Assembly: GCF_004792295.1 (NCBI RefSeq)
Contig: NZ_SRRY01000001.1
Coordinates: forward strand, 227,501 to 291,500
Length of the DNA: 64,000 nucleotides
Source: Pseudoalteromonas sp. MEBiC 03607
Lineage (GTDB): Bacteria; Pseudomonadota; Gammaproteobacteria; Enterobacterales; Alteromonadaceae
Direction of reading: 5' to 3'
The notes under the pieces were generated by a model. It did no database searches and was not told the DNA's origin. It saw only the letters and a program-made list of their open reading frames with translations. This document shows, piece after piece, positions 1 through 10,291 of this stretch (position 1 is its first letter; each line of letters starts with the position of its first letter). Made by a program: the position numbers and the translations under genes.

Positions 1-744
<744 letters not shown>

Positions 745-953
745 AAAGTTTTTTCTGTCCCGAAGGACATGCTCAATGAATTCTGAATTTTGATATCTTT
801 CGATATCGAATTGACTGTGCTGAAACAAGTAAACTTGTTTCCGTTGGTCACTCAGTTCAATTGAGACTCTAAATTTGTTTGCGTCATCTAGCGAACTAGA
901 ATCTGCTGTTAGAACTCAACCTGTACGAGTGCCCACACAGATGATTGCTTTAT

Positions 954-967
954 ATTGTTAAAGAACG
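954..967 (-). promoter_or_regulatory. rRNA leader boxA antitermination element
   Basis: Read on the minus strand this is CGTTCTTTAACAAT, a match to the boxA element (consensus TGCTCTTTAACA) in rRNA leaders that loads the NusB/S10 antitermination complex. It lies between the proximal rRNA promoter and the 16S start, as expected. Confidence 0.75.
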
Positions 968-1000
968 TTTTGAGATACTTTTGCGTCTCAAGGGCTGTGC

Positions 1001-1028
1001 ATTCTACGCAAGCCGTTATTTTTGTCAA
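1001..1028 (-). promoter_or_regulatory. rRNA operon promoter, proximal
   Basis: On the minus strand a perfect -35 TTGACA (1028-1023) and a -10 TAGAAT (1006-1001) are separated by 16 bp. A GC-rich discriminator, GCACAGCCC, follows the -10. Such a discriminator is the hallmark of stringently controlled rRNA promoters (ppGpp/DksA). The transcription start should be near 994, just upstream of boxA. Confidence 0.8.
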
Positions 1029-1135
1029 CACTTAATTTTGAGAAAAGTTTAATTTTTCAAAACTCAGTCTTACTTGACTCAACCAACTCGTCTTTTCGCT
1101 TGTTTGTAAGCAGTCCGCCGTGTCGATGGATGCGC

Positions 1136-1163
1136 ATTATAGGGAGATCCGAATTGAGATCAA
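1136..1163 (-). promoter_or_regulatory. rRNA operon promoter, distal
   Basis: On the minus strand a -35 TTGATC (1163-1158), a 16-bp spacer and a perfect -10 TATAAT (1141-1136) are followed by GCGCATCC, again a GC-rich discriminator. With the proximal promoter this makes the tandem P1/P2 layout common for gammaproteobacterial rrn operons. A-tracts at 1165-1195, upstream of the -35, could be an UP element. Confidence 0.75.
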
Positions 1164-1355
1164 CTGTTTTTTGAAGTTTTTATGAAAAAAAATGACTGTT
1201 CGAGCAAAATACGAACGAAACGGGCAAAAAGCACACTAAATAGGGTCGTATTATAGCTATTTGGCCAATGAAGTTTATAAACACGCTTGTTTTTAACTTG
1301 TATAAGAGAAGATGTAACTACTAACGAGCACTATATTGATCTTTATATGTGATCT

Positions 1356-1425
1356 TAGTTACTAGTTACTAGTTGCTAGTTGCTAGTTGCTAGTTGCTAG
1401 TTGCTAGTTGCTAGTTGCTAGTTGC
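1356..1425. repeat. TAGTTRC heptamer tandem array, 10 units
   Basis: Two units of TAGTTAC are followed by eight perfect units of TAGTTGC with no interruption (70 bp). Every junction makes the tetranucleotide CTAG. The same heptamer recurs in a second array at 56030-56077. It sits between the rplQ terminator and the rRNA promoters, outside any gene. Copy number may vary by slippage. Confidence 0.95.
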
Positions 1426-1492
1426 TTCAAGACTGTATAGTAAAGATATAAGGTTGGTAGAGGTATTTTAGTAATAATGAATTTCAGAAAGT

Positions 1493-1520
1493 AAAAAGCC
1501 GAGCATAGGCTCGGCTTTTT
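1493..1520 (-). terminator. Intrinsic terminator after rplQ
   Basis: The stem AAAAAGCCGAGC / GCTCGGCTTTTT with a short ATAG-type loop lies 15 bp beyond the rplQ stop. It ends in a T-run on the minus strand and closes the alpha operon. Confidence 0.9.
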
Positions 1521-1534
1521 GGTGTCTTTACGAC

Positions 1535-1936
1535 TTACTCTGCAGACTGCGCGTCTTCTTGAACTTCTTCGTTTGTCGCTGGGCGACCAACTAGTTCAAT
1601 ATAAGCCATTGGTGCATTATCACCAGCACGGAAGCCACACTTAAGAATACGAGTGTAACCACCAGGACGGTCTGTATTACGTGGACCGATTTCGCTGAAT
1701 AATTTACCAACTACTTCATTATCACGCGTGCGAGCAAACGCTAAACGGCGGTTTGCTACACTGTCAGTCTTAGCCAGTGTGATTAAAGGTTCAATTACAC
1801 GGCGCAACTCTTTAGCTTTAGGCAAAGTTGTTTTGATGATTTCATGTTTCACCAAAGAACCAGCCATGTTGCTGAACATCGCTTTGCGATGGCTGCTGTT
1901 ACGGTTTAATTGACGACCACTCTTACGATGGCGCAT
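1535..1936 (-). CDS. rplQ: 50S ribosomal protein L17
   Basis: This is a 133-residue protein beginning [17 protein letters not shown], the invariant L17 N-terminus, with the usual bacterial core and a short acidic tail ([11 protein letters not shown]). L17 sits near the exit-tunnel rim of the large subunit. It is the last gene of the alpha operon, 39 bp after rpoA, and is followed by an intrinsic terminator. Confidence 0.98.
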   Translation of the reverse strand: MRHRKSGRQLNRNSSHRKAMFSNMAGSLVKHEIIKTTLPKAKELRRVIEPLITLAKTDSVANRRLAFARTRDNEVVGKLFSEIGPRNTDRPGGYTRILKCGFRAGDNAPMAYIELVGRPATNEEVQEDAQSAE

Positions 1937-1975
1937 GACCCTATCCTTCTAACTAAACTAATATAGTGATTTAGA

Positions 1976-2962
1976 TTATTCAGCTAGGCTTGCAGGTGGC
2001 CAGTTTTCTAGGCGCATACCTAGAGATAGACCACGTGAAGCTAGCACGTCTTTAATTTCAGTTAGAGACTTCTTACCTAAGTTAGGCGTTTTAAGAAGCT
2101 CAACTTCAGTGCGCTGAACTAAATCACCGATATATTGAATTTGCTCGGCTTTCAAACAGTTTGCTGAACGTACTGTTAGCTCAAGATCATCAACTGGACG
2201 AAGTAGAATAGGATCGAATTCTGGCTTCTCTTCTTTCTCTTCTGGCTCAGTTACATCACGTAAATCTACGAATGCATCTAATTGCTCAGCTAAGATAGTA
2301 GACGCACGGCGGATCGCTTCTTCAGGATCTAAAGTGCCGTTTGTTTCCATATCAATGATTAACTTGTCTAAGTCTGTACGTTGCTCAACACGGGCTGATT
2401 CAACCGAGTACGCAATACGTTCAACTGGGCTGAATGATGCATCAAGCAGCAGACGACCAATTGGACGCTCATCGTCATCAGAGGATAAACGACTAGATGC
2501 CGGCACATAACCGCGACCGCGCTCAACACGAATACGCATGCTGATCTCGCTGCTATCTGTCGTAAGGTGACAGATAACGTGATCTGGGTTGGCGATAGTT
2601 ACATCACCATCGTGCTGAATATCAGCCGCAGTCACAGGGCCTACACCAGATTTAGTCAGGGTCAGAAAAACTTCATCTTTGCCTTCTAAAGTTACTGCTA
2701 GACCTTTAAGGTTTAACAGAATTTCAATGATGTCTTCTTGTACGCCCTCTTTCGCGCTGTACTCATGCAATACACCGTCGATTTCAACTTCAGTTACTGC
2801 ACATCCAGGCATAGATGATAACAGTATACGGCGTAAGGCATTACCCAAAGTGTGACCGAAGCCACGCTCTAATGGTTCTAAAACTACTTTAGAACGCGTT
2901 GGGTTGATAGCGTCGATATCGACTAACCTTGGTTTTAGGAATTCGGTAACAGAACCCTGCAT
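1976..2962 (-). CDS. rpoA: DNA-directed RNA polymerase subunit alpha
   Basis: The protein has 328 residues against 329 in E. coli. The N-terminal domain (about 1-235) carries the dimerisation segment ([20 protein letters not shown]). An acidic linker ([11 protein letters not shown]) leads to the C-terminal domain (about 250-325), which contacts UP elements and activators, with the [11 protein letters not shown] and [12 protein letters not shown] helices. It lies in its canonical place between rpsD and rplQ in the alpha operon. Confidence 0.99.
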   Translation of the reverse strand: MQGSVTEFLKPRLVDIDAINPTRSKVVLEPLERGFGHTLGNALRRILLSSMPGCAVTEVEIDGVLHEYSAKEGVQEDIIEILLNLKGLAVTLEGKDEVFLTLTKSGVGPVTAADIQHDGDVTIANPDHVICHLTTDSSEISMRIRVERGRGYVPASSRLSSDDDERPIGRLLLDASFSPVERIAYSVESARVEQRTDLDKLIIDMETNGTLDPEEAIRRASTILAEQLDAFVDLRDVTEPEEKEEKPEFDPILLRPVDDLELTVRSANCLKAEQIQYIGDLVQRTEVELLKTPNLGKKSLTEIKDVLASRGLSLGMRLENWPPASLAE

Positions 2963-2986
2963 TTTATCCTCTCTTAACTCTTAACT

Positions 2987-3607
2987 TTACTTAGAGTAAA
3001 GTTCGACGATTAGTTGTTCGTTAATGTCCGCAGACAGATCTGAACGCTCAGGTAGGCGCTTGAAGCTACCTTCCATTTTCTTACCGTCAACTTCAACCCA
3101 AGTCGGCTTTTCACGTTGCTCAGCCAACTCTAGAGCAGCGATGATACGTGCTTGTGTTTTAGACTTCTCACGAATCACAACAGTATCTTCTGGTGAGATT
3201 ACGTATGAAGGAATGTTCACAACACGACCATTAACTAAGATCGCTTTGTGGCTAACTAACTGACGTGCTTCAGCACGTGTGCTAGCAAAACCCATGCGAT
3301 ATACAACATTGTCTAAACGTTGCTCTAAAAGCTGTAACAAGTTTTCACCTGTATTACCTTTAAGGCGAGCAGCTTCTTTGTAGTAGTTACGGAATTGCTT
3401 TTCTAATACACCGTAGATACGACGTACTTTTTGCTTTTCACGTAACTGTAAACCGTAATCAGATAAGCGACCTTTACGAGCGCCGTGCTGACCAGGTGCA
3501 GTCTCAAGTTTACACTTAGAGTCGATAGCTCTTACGCCGCTCTTAAGGAACAGGTCAGTACCTTCACGACGACTCAGCTTGAGCTTAGGGCCCAAATATC
3601 TTGCCAT
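2987..3607 (-). CDS. rpsD: 30S ribosomal protein S4
   Basis: The 206-residue protein has the S4 N-terminus [21 protein letters not shown] and an S4 RNA-binding domain (about 95-160: [19 protein letters not shown]). It is a primary 16S-binding assembly protein and the classical translational repressor of the alpha operon, acting at the leader before rpsM that is recognisable in this window. The residues before Cys32 do not form a CxxC zinc motif, so this is the zinc-free form. Confidence 0.98.
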   Translation of the reverse strand: MARYLGPKLKLSRREGTDLFLKSGVRAIDSKCKLETAPGQHGARKGRLSDYGLQLREKQKVRRIYGVLEKQFRNYYKEAARLKGNTGENLLQLLEQRLDNVVYRMGFASTRAEARQLVSHKAILVNGRVVNIPSYVISPEDTVVIREKSKTQARIIAALELAEQREKPTWVEVDGKKMEGSFKRLPERSDLSADINEQLIVELYSK

Positions 3608-3628
3608 GTTATTTCTCCTAACCTATTG

Positions 3629-4015
3629 TTAAACGCGACGTTTCTTCGGTGGACGACAACCATTATGAGGGATTGGCGTCACGTCAGTGATGTTGGTGAT
3701 ACGGTAACCAGCAGCATTCAAAGCACGTACAGCAGATTCACGACCTGGACCTGGACCTTTAATGAAAACTTCTAGATTTTTTAAACCGTATTCTTGAGCA
3801 GCAGTACCTGCGCGCTCTGCAGCAACCTGAGCAGCGAATGGAGTAGATTTGCGTGAACCACGGAAACCTGAACCACCTGCTGTAGCCCATGATAGTGCAT
3901 TACCTTGACGGTCGGTAATTGTTACAATAGTGTTGTTGAAAGAAGCATGAACATGAGCCATACCATCAGCAACTTGCTTTTTAACCTTCTTACGACGAAT
4001 TGGTGCTTTAGCCAT
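3629..4015 (-). CDS. rpsK: 30S ribosomal protein S11
   Basis: The 128-residue protein has the S11 core ([21 protein letters not shown]) and the conserved C-terminus [12 protein letters not shown]. It belongs to the small-subunit platform that contacts mRNA near the E site. It lies 13 bp after rpsM and 21 bp before rpsD in the alpha operon. Confidence 0.98.
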   Translation of the reverse strand: MAKAPIRRKKVKKQVADGMAHVHASFNNTIVTITDRQGNALSWATAGGSGFRGSRKSTPFAAQVAAERAGTAAQEYGLKNLEVFIKGPGPGRESAVRALNAAGYRITNITDVTPIPHNGCRPPKKRRV

Positions 4016-4028
4016 AATCTACCCCACC

Positions 4029-4385
4029 TTATTTCTTGATAGGCTTGCGAGGACCCTTACGAGTACGCGCGTTAGTCTTAGTACGTTGACCACGAAGTGG
4101 TAACGAACGACGGTGACGTAGGCCACGGAAACAACCAAGGTCCATAAGGCGCTTGATATTTAATGTAACTTCACGACGAAGGTCACCTTCTACAGTGTAC
4201 TTGCCAACTGCTTCACGCAATACGTCAAGTGTTTCGTCTGAAAGTTCACCGATTTTTGTGGTCTCGGCGATACCAGTCGCTGCTAAGATAGCCTTAGAGC
4301 GAGTCTTACCTATGCCATAAATAGCAGTTAAACCGATAACTGCATGTTTATGATCAGGGACGTTAATGCCAGCGATACGGGCCAC
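4029..4385 (-). CDS. rpsM: 30S ribosomal protein S13
   Basis: The 118-residue protein starts [18 protein letters not shown] and ends in the basic tail that touches the P-site tRNA. I take a GTG start at 4385. An in-frame GTG six bases earlier (4391) is only two bases from the GGAG Shine-Dalgarno, whereas 4385 has an eight-base spacing and restores the family N-terminus. The E. coli gene also uses GTG within the same leader fold. It is the first gene of the alpha operon and the target of S4 repression. Confidence 0.96.
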   Translation of the reverse strand: MARIAGINVPDHKHAVIGLTAIYGIGKTRSKAILAATGIAETTKIGELSDETLDVLREAVGKYTVEGDLRREVTLNIKRLMDLGCFRGLRHRRSLPLRGQRTKTNARTRKGPRKPIKK

Positions 4386-4462
4386 TAACACATCTCCTAT
4401 ATTTGAATTTGGTTATCATCTGTTTGAAAAGCCCGTAAGGATACTCAAACGAAGACCAAATC
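4383..4462 (-). promoter_or_regulatory. Alpha-operon ribosome binding site (S4-binding leader)
   Basis: On the minus strand the leader contains TTTGAGTATCC, then ACGGGCTTTTCA, and then GGAG shortly before the GTG of rpsM. These are the conserved landmarks of the E. coli alpha leader pseudoknot (Rfam Alpha_RBS). Two nested helices are visible: the outer pairs 4461-4455 (ATTTGGT) with 4413-4407 (ACCAAAT), and the inner pairs GTTTGA (4450-4445) with TCAAAC (4427-4422). S4 binding is known to trap the initiation complex here. Identification is by remembered similarity. Confidence 0.82.
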
Positions 4463-4467
4463 ACAAC

Positions 4468-4500
4468 TAAAAACACAGGCCGAGTAAATAACTCAGCCTG
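4468..4500 (-). terminator. Terminator-like hairpin between rpmJ and rpsM
   Basis: On the minus strand CAGGCTGAGT and ACTCGGCCTG form a ten-position stem with one mismatch and a five-base loop, followed by TGTTTTTAG. It sits just after the rpmJ stop and just before the S4 leader fold, at the spc/alpha operon boundary. It may act as a partial terminator, or simply as an mRNA boundary. Confidence 0.5.
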
Positions 4501-4513
4501 CACGACTGTTTAA

Positions 4514-4627
4514 TTAGCCTTGCCTTTGCTTGTGCTTAGGCTCACTGCAAATTACGCGTACTACACCAGCACGTTTAATAACTTTACAGTTACGGCATAT
4601 TTTCTTAACGGAAGCACGTACTTTCAT
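4514..4627 (-). CDS. rpmJ: 50S ribosomal protein L36
   Basis: This small gene encodes 37 residues: [16 protein letters not shown], then [21 protein letters not shown]. Cys11, Cys14, Cys27 and His32 form the zinc site of the C+ type L36. It lies between secY (22 bp upstream) and the alpha-operon leader, the canonical end of the spc operon. The start codon at 4627 is preceded by a purine-rich GGAG sequence. Confidence 0.96.
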   Translation of the reverse strand: MKVRASVKKICRNCKVIKRAGVVRVICSEPKHKQRQG

Positions 4628-4649
4628 TGCTCAACTCCGTAAAATGACC

Positions 4650-5978
4650 TTATCGGCCGTAGCCTTTAAGGTTTGCTTTTTTCAGCACAGAATCATACTG
4701 ATGTGACATCAGATGCGTCTGTACTTGTGCCATAAAGTCCATGATTACAACAACGATAATCAAAATTGATGTACCGCCGAAATAGAATGGCGTTTGCCAT
4801 GCCATAGTCATGAATTCGGGCACCAGACAGATAAAGGTTATATACAAAGCACCTGCCAATGTCAGGCGTGTCATCACTTTATCAATGTATTTAGATGTCT
4901 GCTCACCTGGACGAATACCTGGGATAAATGCGCCAGATTTTTTCAGGTTATCTGCTGTTTCACGCGGGTTAAATACCAACGCGGTGTAGAAAAAGCAGAA
5001 GAAGATAATAGCCGCAGCTAAAACCATCGCATATAAAGGTTGACCTGGAGTCAACGTTGTTGCGATTGCTTGTAGCACATCAGCGACCGGACCTTCACCC
5101 TGGCCGAACCAGCTTGCAATTGTACCAGGGAACAGAATTATACTGCTAGCAAAGATTGGTGGAATAACACCCGCCATATTTACTTTCAACGGTAAGTGCG
5201 TGCTTTGAGCAGCAAATACCTGACGACCTTGTTGACGCTTCGCATAGTTTACAACGATACGACGTTGTCCACGTTCAAAGAATACAACTAGGTAAGTAAC
5301 AGCGAATACGATTACAGCAATCAATAACAGTACAAGTACATTCAGATCACCTTGGCGCGCCATTTCGGCTGTCGAACCAATAGCAGACGGCAGGTTAGCT
5401 ACGATACCAACAAAAATCAGAACCGAAATACCGTTACCGATACCACGCTCTGTAATTTGTTCGCCCAACCACATAAGGAACATAGTACCTGTTACTAAAC
5501 TCACTACAGCAGTGAAGTAGAAACCGATACCTGGGTTAACAACTAACCCGTCCATCATGCCCGGTAAGCTTGTAGCAATACCGATAGATTGGATAGTAGC
5601 AAGCACAAGCGTGCCGTAGCGTGTATACTGGCTGATTTTCTTACGCCCTTGCTCACCTTCTTTCTTAAGCTCTATAAACGGCGGATACATATGCGTTAAT
5701 AGTTGCGTAATAATCGAAGCCGAGATATACGGCATAATACCCAGTGCCAACACTGAGGCTCGCTCAAGCGCACCACCGCTGAACATGTTAAACATTTCAA
5801 CAATGGTGCCCTTTTGTTGCTCGAAGAAATCGGCAAGTACAGCGGCGTCAATCCCAGGGATCGGCACGAATGAACCTAGACGGTAAATAATGATAGCACC
5901 TAGTACGAATAGTAATCGACGCTTCAATTCCGAAAGCCCACTTTGTGCACTTTTCATATCTTGACCTGGTTTAGCCAT
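4650..5978 (-). CDS. secY: Preprotein translocase subunit SecY
   Basis: The protein has 442 residues (E. coli 443) and ten predicted membrane spans. The N-terminus carries [20 protein letters not shown]. Conserved loops are visible, including [14 protein letters not shown] in cytoplasmic loop C4 and the [22 protein letters not shown] stretch of C5, which docks SecA and ribosomes. SecY forms the SecYEG protein-conducting channel in the inner membrane. It is the penultimate gene of the spc operon, after rplO. Confidence 0.98.
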   Translation of the reverse strand: MAKPGQDMKSAQSGLSELKRRLLFVLGAIIIYRLGSFVPIPGIDAAVLADFFEQQKGTIVEMFNMFSGGALERASVLALGIMPYISASIITQLLTHMYPPFIELKKEGEQGRKKISQYTRYGTLVLATIQSIGIATSLPGMMDGLVVNPGIGFYFTAVVSLVTGTMFLMWLGEQITERGIGNGISVLIFVGIVANLPSAIGSTAEMARQGDLNVLVLLLIAVIVFAVTYLVVFFERGQRRIVVNYAKRQQGRQVFAAQSTHLPLKVNMAGVIPPIFASSIILFPGTIASWFGQGEGPVADVLQAIATTLTPGQPLYAMVLAAAIIFFCFFYTALVFNPRETADNLKKSGAFIPGIRPGEQTSKYIDKVMTRLTLAGALYITFICLVPEFMTMAWQTPFYFGGTSILIIVVVIMDFMAQVQTHLMSHQYDSVLKKANLKGYGR

Positions 5979-5988
5979 TAGTACTTCC

Positions 5989-6423
5989 TTAGTCTTCTAC
6001 CTTGCCTCCGGCAGCTTCGATAGCTTCGCGAGCACCTTTAGTCACTTTAAGACCTTTAACGGTTACTGCGCGTGAAACTTCGCCAGATTTTACTACTTTA
6101 ACGAACTGGATGTTCTTTTTAACTAGACCAGCTGCTTGTAACGCGTTTACGTCTACTACATCGCCATCAACTTTAGCGATTTCAAAAAGGTTAACTTCAG
6201 TAGATACTAATGATTTACGTGAAGTGAAACCAAATTTAGGTAGACGACGTTGCATAGGCATTTGACCGCCTTCGAAACCAACGCGAACTTTACCGCCAGA
6301 ACGTGATTTTTGGCCTTTATGACCACGGCCACCAGTCTTACCAAGACCAGAACCAATACCACGACCTAGACGTTTCTTTTCTGTTTTTGCACCAGCAGCA
6401 GGTGAAAGTGTATTCAAACGCAT
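5989..6423 (-). CDS. rplO: 50S ribosomal protein L15
   Basis: The 144-residue protein starts [22 protein letters not shown] and has the glycine-rich extension [21 protein letters not shown] that threads into 23S rRNA. The upstream in-frame start at 6438 would overlap rpmD and add non-family residues, so I use 6423, four bases after the rpmD stop. Confidence 0.97.
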   Translation of the reverse strand: MRLNTLSPAAGAKTEKKRLGRGIGSGLGKTGGRGHKGQKSRSGGKVRVGFEGGQMPMQRRLPKFGFTSRKSLVSTEVNLFEIAKVDGDVVDVNALQAAGLVKKNIQFVKVVKSGEVSRAVTVKGLKVTKGAREAIEAAGGKVED

Positions 6424-6427
6424 CGAA

Positions 6428-6610
6428 TTAACCCTCAACCTTTACCATGTAAGAAACTTGGTTAATCATACCACGCACACATGCTGTGTCTTCTAACTCA
6501 ACAGTGTGATTGATACGACGTAGACCAAGACCACGTAATGTAGCTTTATGCTTCGGTAAACGACCGATAGAGCTCTTTACTTGTGTTACTTTTACAGTTT
6601 TATTAGCCAT
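6428..6610 (-). CDS. rpmD: 50S ribosomal protein L30
   Basis: The 60-residue protein contains [23 protein letters not shown], a clear L30 signature. It sits three bases after rpsE and just before rplO, the invariant spc-operon order. The family has no zinc site and none is seen. Confidence 0.97.
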   Translation of the reverse strand: MANKTVKVTQVKSSIGRLPKHKATLRGLGLRRINHTVELEDTACVRGMINQVSYMVKVEG

Positions 6611-6613
6611 GGT

Positions 6614-7120
6614 TTACCCCGTGATTTCGTCAACGCTAAGACCACGTTTAGCAGCGATTGACTCTGGAGAGTTCATGTTCTCTAGAGCAGCAATCGTTGC
6701 ACGAACGATGTTGATCGGGTTAGTTGAACCGTATGCTTTTGACAATACGTTCTGTACACCAGTTACTTCTAGTACTGCACGCATCGCACCACCGGCGATG
6801 ATACCTGTACCTTCAGAAGCAGGCTGCATGTATACTTTAGAACCCGCGTGGCGACCCTTGATTGGGTGCTGTAGCGTGTTACCGTTAAGGTCTACACTGA
6901 TCATGTTGCGACGTGCTTTTTCCATTGCTTTTTGAATTGCAGCTGGAACTTCACGTGCTTTACCATAACCAAAACCTACTTTACCTGCGCCGTCACCAAC
7001 TACAGTTAGTGCAGTGAAGCTAAAGATACGACCACCTTTAACCACTTTAGACACACGGTTTACCGCGATTAGCTTTTCAGCCAAATCAGGCTGTTGTTGC
7101 TTTGCTTCTACGTTAGCCAT
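6614..7120 (-). CDS. rpsE: 30S ribosomal protein S5
   Basis: The 168-residue protein has the double-stranded RNA-binding half (about 15-80, [21 protein letters not shown]) and the C-terminal S5 domain with [19 protein letters not shown]5 shapes decoding fidelity and mRNA helicase activity at the entry tunnel. It lies nine bases after rplR. Confidence 0.98.
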   Translation of the reverse strand: MANVEAKQQQPDLAEKLIAVNRVSKVVKGGRIFSFTALTVVGDGAGKVGFGYGKAREVPAAIQKAMEKARRNMISVDLNGNTLQHPIKGRHAGSKVYMQPASEGTGIIAGGAMRAVLEVTGVQNVLSKAYGSTNPINIVRATIAALENMNSPESIAAKRGLSVDEITG

Positions 7121-7129
7121 TGTCTACTC

Positions 7130-7480
7130 CTAGAATTGCAGACCGGCTTCACGCGCTGCATCAGCAAGCGCCTTCACACGGCCGTGATATTTAAAGCCAC
7201 TGCGATCAAAAGCAATCTTTTCGATGCCTTTGTCAGCTGCACGTTCAGCAACCGCTTTACCAACTGCTTGAGCAGCCGCAACGTTACCTGTGCCTTTAAC
7301 TGTTTCGCTAATTGCTTTTTCAACAGTAGAAGCAGCAGCCAGTACAGTACCCTCAGCAGTAACTACTTGAGCGTAAATGTGACGTGGCGTGCGGTGGATA
7401 ACAAGACGCGTTGTGCCTTGTTCAATATAATTTCTACGAGTGCGTTTAGCACGACGTAGACGAGCTGTTTTTTTATCCAT
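7130..7480 (-). CDS. rplR: 50S ribosomal protein L18
   Basis: The 116-residue protein begins [21 protein letters not shown] and ends [21 protein letters not shown], both diagnostic of L18. L18 carries 5S rRNA into the central protuberance together with L5. It lies nine bases after rplF. Confidence 0.98.
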   Translation of the reverse strand: MDKKTARLRRAKRTRRNYIEQGTTRLVIHRTPRHIYAQVVTAEGTVLAAASTVEKAISETVKGTGNVAAAQAVGKAVAERAADKGIEKIAFDRSGFKYHGRVKALADAAREAGLQF

Positions 7481-7489
7481 CGTCTTACC

Positions 7490-8023
7490 TTACTTCTTCT
7501 TAGCCTCTTTACGGCGTACATTCTCGTCCGCGTAACGAACACCTTTACCTTTATAAGGCTCAGGTTTACGGTATGCACGGATGTTAGCAGCTGTTTGACC
7601 AACTAACTGCTTGTCTACGCCCTTAACTAGAACTTCTGTTTGGCTTGGTGTTTCAATCGTAATACCTTCTGGTACTTCGAAATTAACTGGGTGTGAGAAA
7701 CCAAGAGTTAAGTCTAATACTTTGCCCTTAGCTGCTGCACGGTAACCAACACCTACTAACTGAAGTTTCTTCTCGTAACCTTCATGCGTACCAACAACCA
7801 TGTTGTTGATTAGAGCGCGAGCAGTACCTGCTTGTGCCCATGCATTAGCTACGCCTTCACGAGGTAAAGTTGTAATAACGTTGTCGTTAACTTGAACTTC
7901 AACAGCGTCGTTGATAGTGCGAGTTAATTCACCGTTTTTGCCTTTAACTGTGATGTCCTGGCCTTTTAATGTAACTTCTACACCGGCAGGAACATTGATT
8001 GGTGCCTTTGCTATGCGAGACAT
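7490..8023 (-). CDS. rplF: 50S ribosomal protein L6
   Basis: The 177-residue protein starts [17 protein letters not shown] and has the duplicated L6 fold. The C-terminal signature [13 protein letters not shown] is present. L6 lies near the sarcin-ricin loop and the L7/L12 stalk base. It lies between rpsH and rplR. Confidence 0.98.
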   Translation of the reverse strand: MSRIAKAPINVPAGVEVTLKGQDITVKGKNGELTRTINDAVEVQVNDNVITTLPREGVANAWAQAGTARALINNMVVGTHEGYEKKLQLVGVGYRAAAKGKVLDLTLGFSHPVNFEVPEGITIETPSQTEVLVKGVDKQLVGQTAANIRAYRKPEPYKGKGVRYADENVRRKEAKKK

Positions 8024-8036
8024 AGTTCCCCTCCGA

Positions 8037-8429
8037 TTAAGCTACAAAGCCAATGATCTCACCACCAACGCCGGCACTACGTGCTGCGCGGTCTGTCATT
8101 AGGCCTTTAGAAGTTGATACGATAGCGATACCAAGACCACCCATTACCTTTGGTAATTCGTCACGTTTCTTATAGATACGTAGACCAGGGCGGCTAACAC
8201 GCTGGATATTTTCAATAACAGCTTTGCCTTCGAAATATTTTAATTCGATAGAAAGCTCAGGCTTCGCTTCACCGCTTACAGCGTAATCTGCGATATAACC
8301 TTCATCTTTTAATACTTTAGCTACTGCTACTTTCAGTTTTGAAGTTGGCATCGTTACTGATACTTTCTTCGCTGACTGACCGTTACGGATACGTGTAAAC
8401 AAATCCGCAATAGGATCTTGCAAGCTCAT
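8037..8429 (-). CDS. rpsH: 30S ribosomal protein S8
   Basis: The 130-residue protein begins [18 protein letters not shown] and contains the RNA-binding C-terminal loop ISTSKG-like segment ([12 protein letters not shown]). In E. coli S8 is the translational repressor of the spc operon, acting at the rplX-rplE junction. The same junction exists here (9307-9322), but I could not verify an S8-binding fold there. Confidence 0.98.
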   Translation of the reverse strand: MSLQDPIADLFTRIRNGQSAKKVSVTMPTSKLKVAVAKVLKDEGYIADYAVSGEAKPELSIELKYFEGKAVIENIQRVSRPGLRIYKKRDELPKVMGGLGIAIVSTSKGLMTDRAARSAGVGGEIIGFVA

Positions 8430-8450
8430 AGTCTTACTCCCGTGATACTA

Positions 8451-8756
8451 TTACCAGCTAGCCTTTTTAAGGCCAGGAATTTCACCGCGCATAGCTGCTT
8501 CGCGAACTTTAATACGGCTCATGCCGAATTTGCGAAGGTAACCATGTGGGCGGCCCGTAACGTTACAACGATTACGTTGACGTGAAGGGCTAGAATCACG
8601 TGGTAAAGCTTGTAGCTTTAATACCGCGTCCCAACGATCATCGTCAGATGTATTAACATCACTGATGATAGCTTTTAGTGCCGCACGCTTTTCAGCATAC
8701 TGAGCAACTAATTTAGTGCGCTTTGCTTCGCGCGCTTTCATAGAATTCTTTGCCAT
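8451..8756 (-). CDS. rpsN: 30S ribosomal protein S14 (zinc-free type)
   Basis: The 101-residue protein has the long, C-minus form of S14. It lacks the CxxC pairs of the short zinc form and carries [21 protein letters not shown], followed by the conserved C-terminus PGLKKASW. It lies between rplE and rpsH. Confidence 0.98.
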   Translation of the reverse strand: MAKNSMKAREAKRTKLVAQYAEKRAALKAIISDVNTSDDDRWDAVLKLQALPRDSSPSRQRNRCNVTGRPHGYLRKFGMSRIKVREAAMRGEIPGLKKASW

Positions 8757-8766
8757 AACCCTACCC

Positions 8767-9306
8767 TTATTTCTTGAATGGGAAGTTAAACGCTTCTAAC
8801 AACGCACGGCCTTCATCATCTGTTTTCGCAGAAGTAGTGATAGTGATATCAAGACCACGTACACGGTCTACTTTATCATAATCGATTTCTGGGAAGATGA
8901 TTTGCTCACGTACGCCCATGCTGTAGTTACCACGTCCATCAAAAGACTTAGCACTTACACCACGGAAGTCACGAATACGTGGGATAGCGATTGAAACCAA
9001 ACGCTCAAAAAAGTCCCACATACGCTCGCCACGTAGGGTTACTTTACAACCAATTGGGTAACCTTCACGCACTTTGAAGCCTGCAACTGATTTGCGTGCT
9101 TTAGTGATTAGAGGTTTCTGACCAGAGATTGCTTCTAGATCCGCAACAGCGTTATCTAGGATCTTCTTGTCAGCTAGAGCTTCGCCCACACCCATATTTA
9201 ATGTGATCTTTTCGATCTGAGGGACTTGCATGACAGAGCTGAAACCAAACTTCTCTTGAAGCTCAGCAACTACTTTGTCTTTATATACTTCATGCAGTTT
9301 CGCCAT
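8767..9306 (-). CDS. rplE: 50S ribosomal protein L5
   Basis: The 179-residue protein (E. coli 179) starts [13 protein letters not shown] and ends [14 protein letters not shown]. The frame is open further upstream to 9375, but that would overlap rplX. The ATG at 9306 has a GGAG seven bases before it; an ATG one codon earlier is also possible. L5 binds 5S rRNA and contacts the P-site tRNA. Confidence 0.97.
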   Translation of the reverse strand: MAKLHEVYKDKVVAELQEKFGFSSVMQVPQIEKITLNMGVGEALADKKILDNAVADLEAISGQKPLITKARKSVAGFKVREGYPIGCKVTLRGERMWDFFERLVSIAIPRIRDFRGVSAKSFDGRGNYSMGVREQIIFPEIDYDKVDRVRGLDITITTSAKTDDEGRALLEAFNFPFKK

Positions 9307-9322
9307 CATTCTACTCCAACTA

Positions 9323-9637
9323 TTAGATAGTTTTACCAGTAGATTTAAAGATACGTAATTTCTTACCATCTTCAATCTTGAAACCTACACGATCTGCTTT
9401 ACCCGTTTCCGAGTTGTAGATCGCAACGTTTGATACGTCGATAGACGCTTCTTTCTCAACAATACCGCCAGCTTGGTTCAACTGAGGAACAGGCTTTTGG
9501 TGCTTCTTGATTAAGTTGATGCCTTCGACAAATACTCGACCAGATTCAGCAACAACTGAAAGCACTTTACCGCGCTTACCTTTGTCTTTGCCTGCTAGTA
9601 CGATTACTTCGTCATCACGACGGATTTTTGCTGCCAT
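9323..9637 (-). CDS. rplX: 50S ribosomal protein L24
   Basis: The 104-residue protein starts [23 protein letters not shown], a KOW motif. L24 is an early-assembly 23S-binding protein near the tunnel exit. It lies ten bases after rplN and sixteen before rplE. Confidence 0.98.
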   Translation of the reverse strand: MAAKIRRDDEVIVLAGKDKGKRGKVLSVVAESGRVFVEGINLIKKHQKPVPQLNQAGGIVEKEASIDVSNVAIYNSETGKADRVGFKIEDGKKLRIFKSTGKTI

Positions 9638-9647
9638 GATAGACTCC

Positions 9648-10016
9648 TTATAGTACTTCTGGTGCTAGTGAAACGATTTTCATGAACTTTTCAGTACGAA
9701 GTTCACGAGTCACAGGGCCGAAGATACGAGTACCAATTGGCTGTAAGTTATCGTTTAAGATAACAGCCGCATTGCTATCGAAACGGATCAAAGAACCGTC
9801 CGGACGACGAACGCCTTTTTTAGTACGCACAACTACCGCGTTTTTAACATCACCTTTCTTCACTTTACCGCGAGGAATTGCTTCTTTTACAGAAACTTTG
9901 ATGATATCGCCAACCGCTGCATAGCGACGGTGCGAACCGCCAAGGACTTTAATACACTGCACTTTGCGAGCGCCGCTGTTATCAGCAACGTCCAGCTGAG
10001 TTTGCATTTGGATCAT
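9648..10016 (-). CDS. rplN: 50S ribosomal protein L14
   Basis: The 122-residue protein starts [21 protein letters not shown] and carries [22 protein letters not shown], the L14 core. A strong GGAGGT precedes the ATG. It is the first gene of the spc operon. In most gammaproteobacteria rpsQ and the S10 cluster lie immediately upstream, but here 275 bp of gene-free DNA and an AsmA-family gene are found instead. Confidence 0.98.
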   Translation of the reverse strand: MIQMQTQLDVADNSGARKVQCIKVLGGSHRRYAAVGDIIKVSVKEAIPRGKVKKGDVKNAVVVRTKKGVRRPDGSLIRFDSNAAVILNDNLQPIGTRIFGPVTRELRTEKFMKIVSLAPEVL

Positions 10017-10128
10017 GTTAATGACCTCCGGTGTAGAAATTACAACACGCCTTAATTTTGTTTAAAATCAAGACATTTCGGTTAAATTCCACTCAAAAAA
10101 CAAGCAAGTTGTCTCTTAAGGGCGGGCA

Positions 10129-10157
10129 ATTGTAGCAGCAATGGCAAGGAAGTGGTA
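10129..10157 (-). promoter_or_regulatory. Candidate spc-operon promoter
   Basis: On the minus strand a -10 TACAAT (10134-10129) is followed by the very GC-rich discriminator TGCCCGCCC, typical of stringently controlled translation-gene promoters. The -35 at 17-bp spacing (TACCAC, 10157-10152) is weak. An AT-rich stretch (10160-10190) lies upstream and could be an UP element. The rplN start is about 110 bp downstream. Confidence 0.6.
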
Positions 10158-10244
10158 GGTTATTTTTTAATTAATTTGGAATTAATCGCAATGCCTGCAT
10201 TGAGGAATTACAGCAGCTTGCTGGTTTGTTATTGATTATAAAAC

Positions 10245-10273
10245 AAACAGGGCGCAAATGCGCCCTGTTTTTG
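10245..10273 (-). terminator. Intrinsic terminator after the AsmA-family gene
   Basis: AAACAGGGCGC and GCGCCCTGTTT form a perfect 11-bp stem with an AAAT loop, flanked by A- and T-runs. It lies about 20 bp beyond the stop of the minus-strand gene at 10292 and is symmetrical enough to work in either direction. Confidence 0.88.
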
Positions 10274-10291
10274 ACTTTAATTAAATTTTTA

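Larger units (their letters stand above)
745..1534. other. 790-bp gene-free stretch between 16S rRNA and rplQ
   Basis: From 16S outwards it holds the transcribed rRNA leader (745 to about 994), two tandem promoters, an AT-rich stretch from 1164 to 1355 in which I see no gene, a heptamer tandem repeat (1356-1425), and the rplQ terminator (1493-1520). No open frame with a ribosome binding site is visible. Confidence 0.8.

Noticed and set aside
1356..1425. Possible CRISPR array
   Set aside because: The repeat unit is 7 bp with no spacers and no cas genes; it is a simple tandem repeat.
3485..3775. Plus-strand frame across rpsD/rpsK
   Set aside because: It is entirely antisense to two conserved ribosomal protein genes with no independent start signal.
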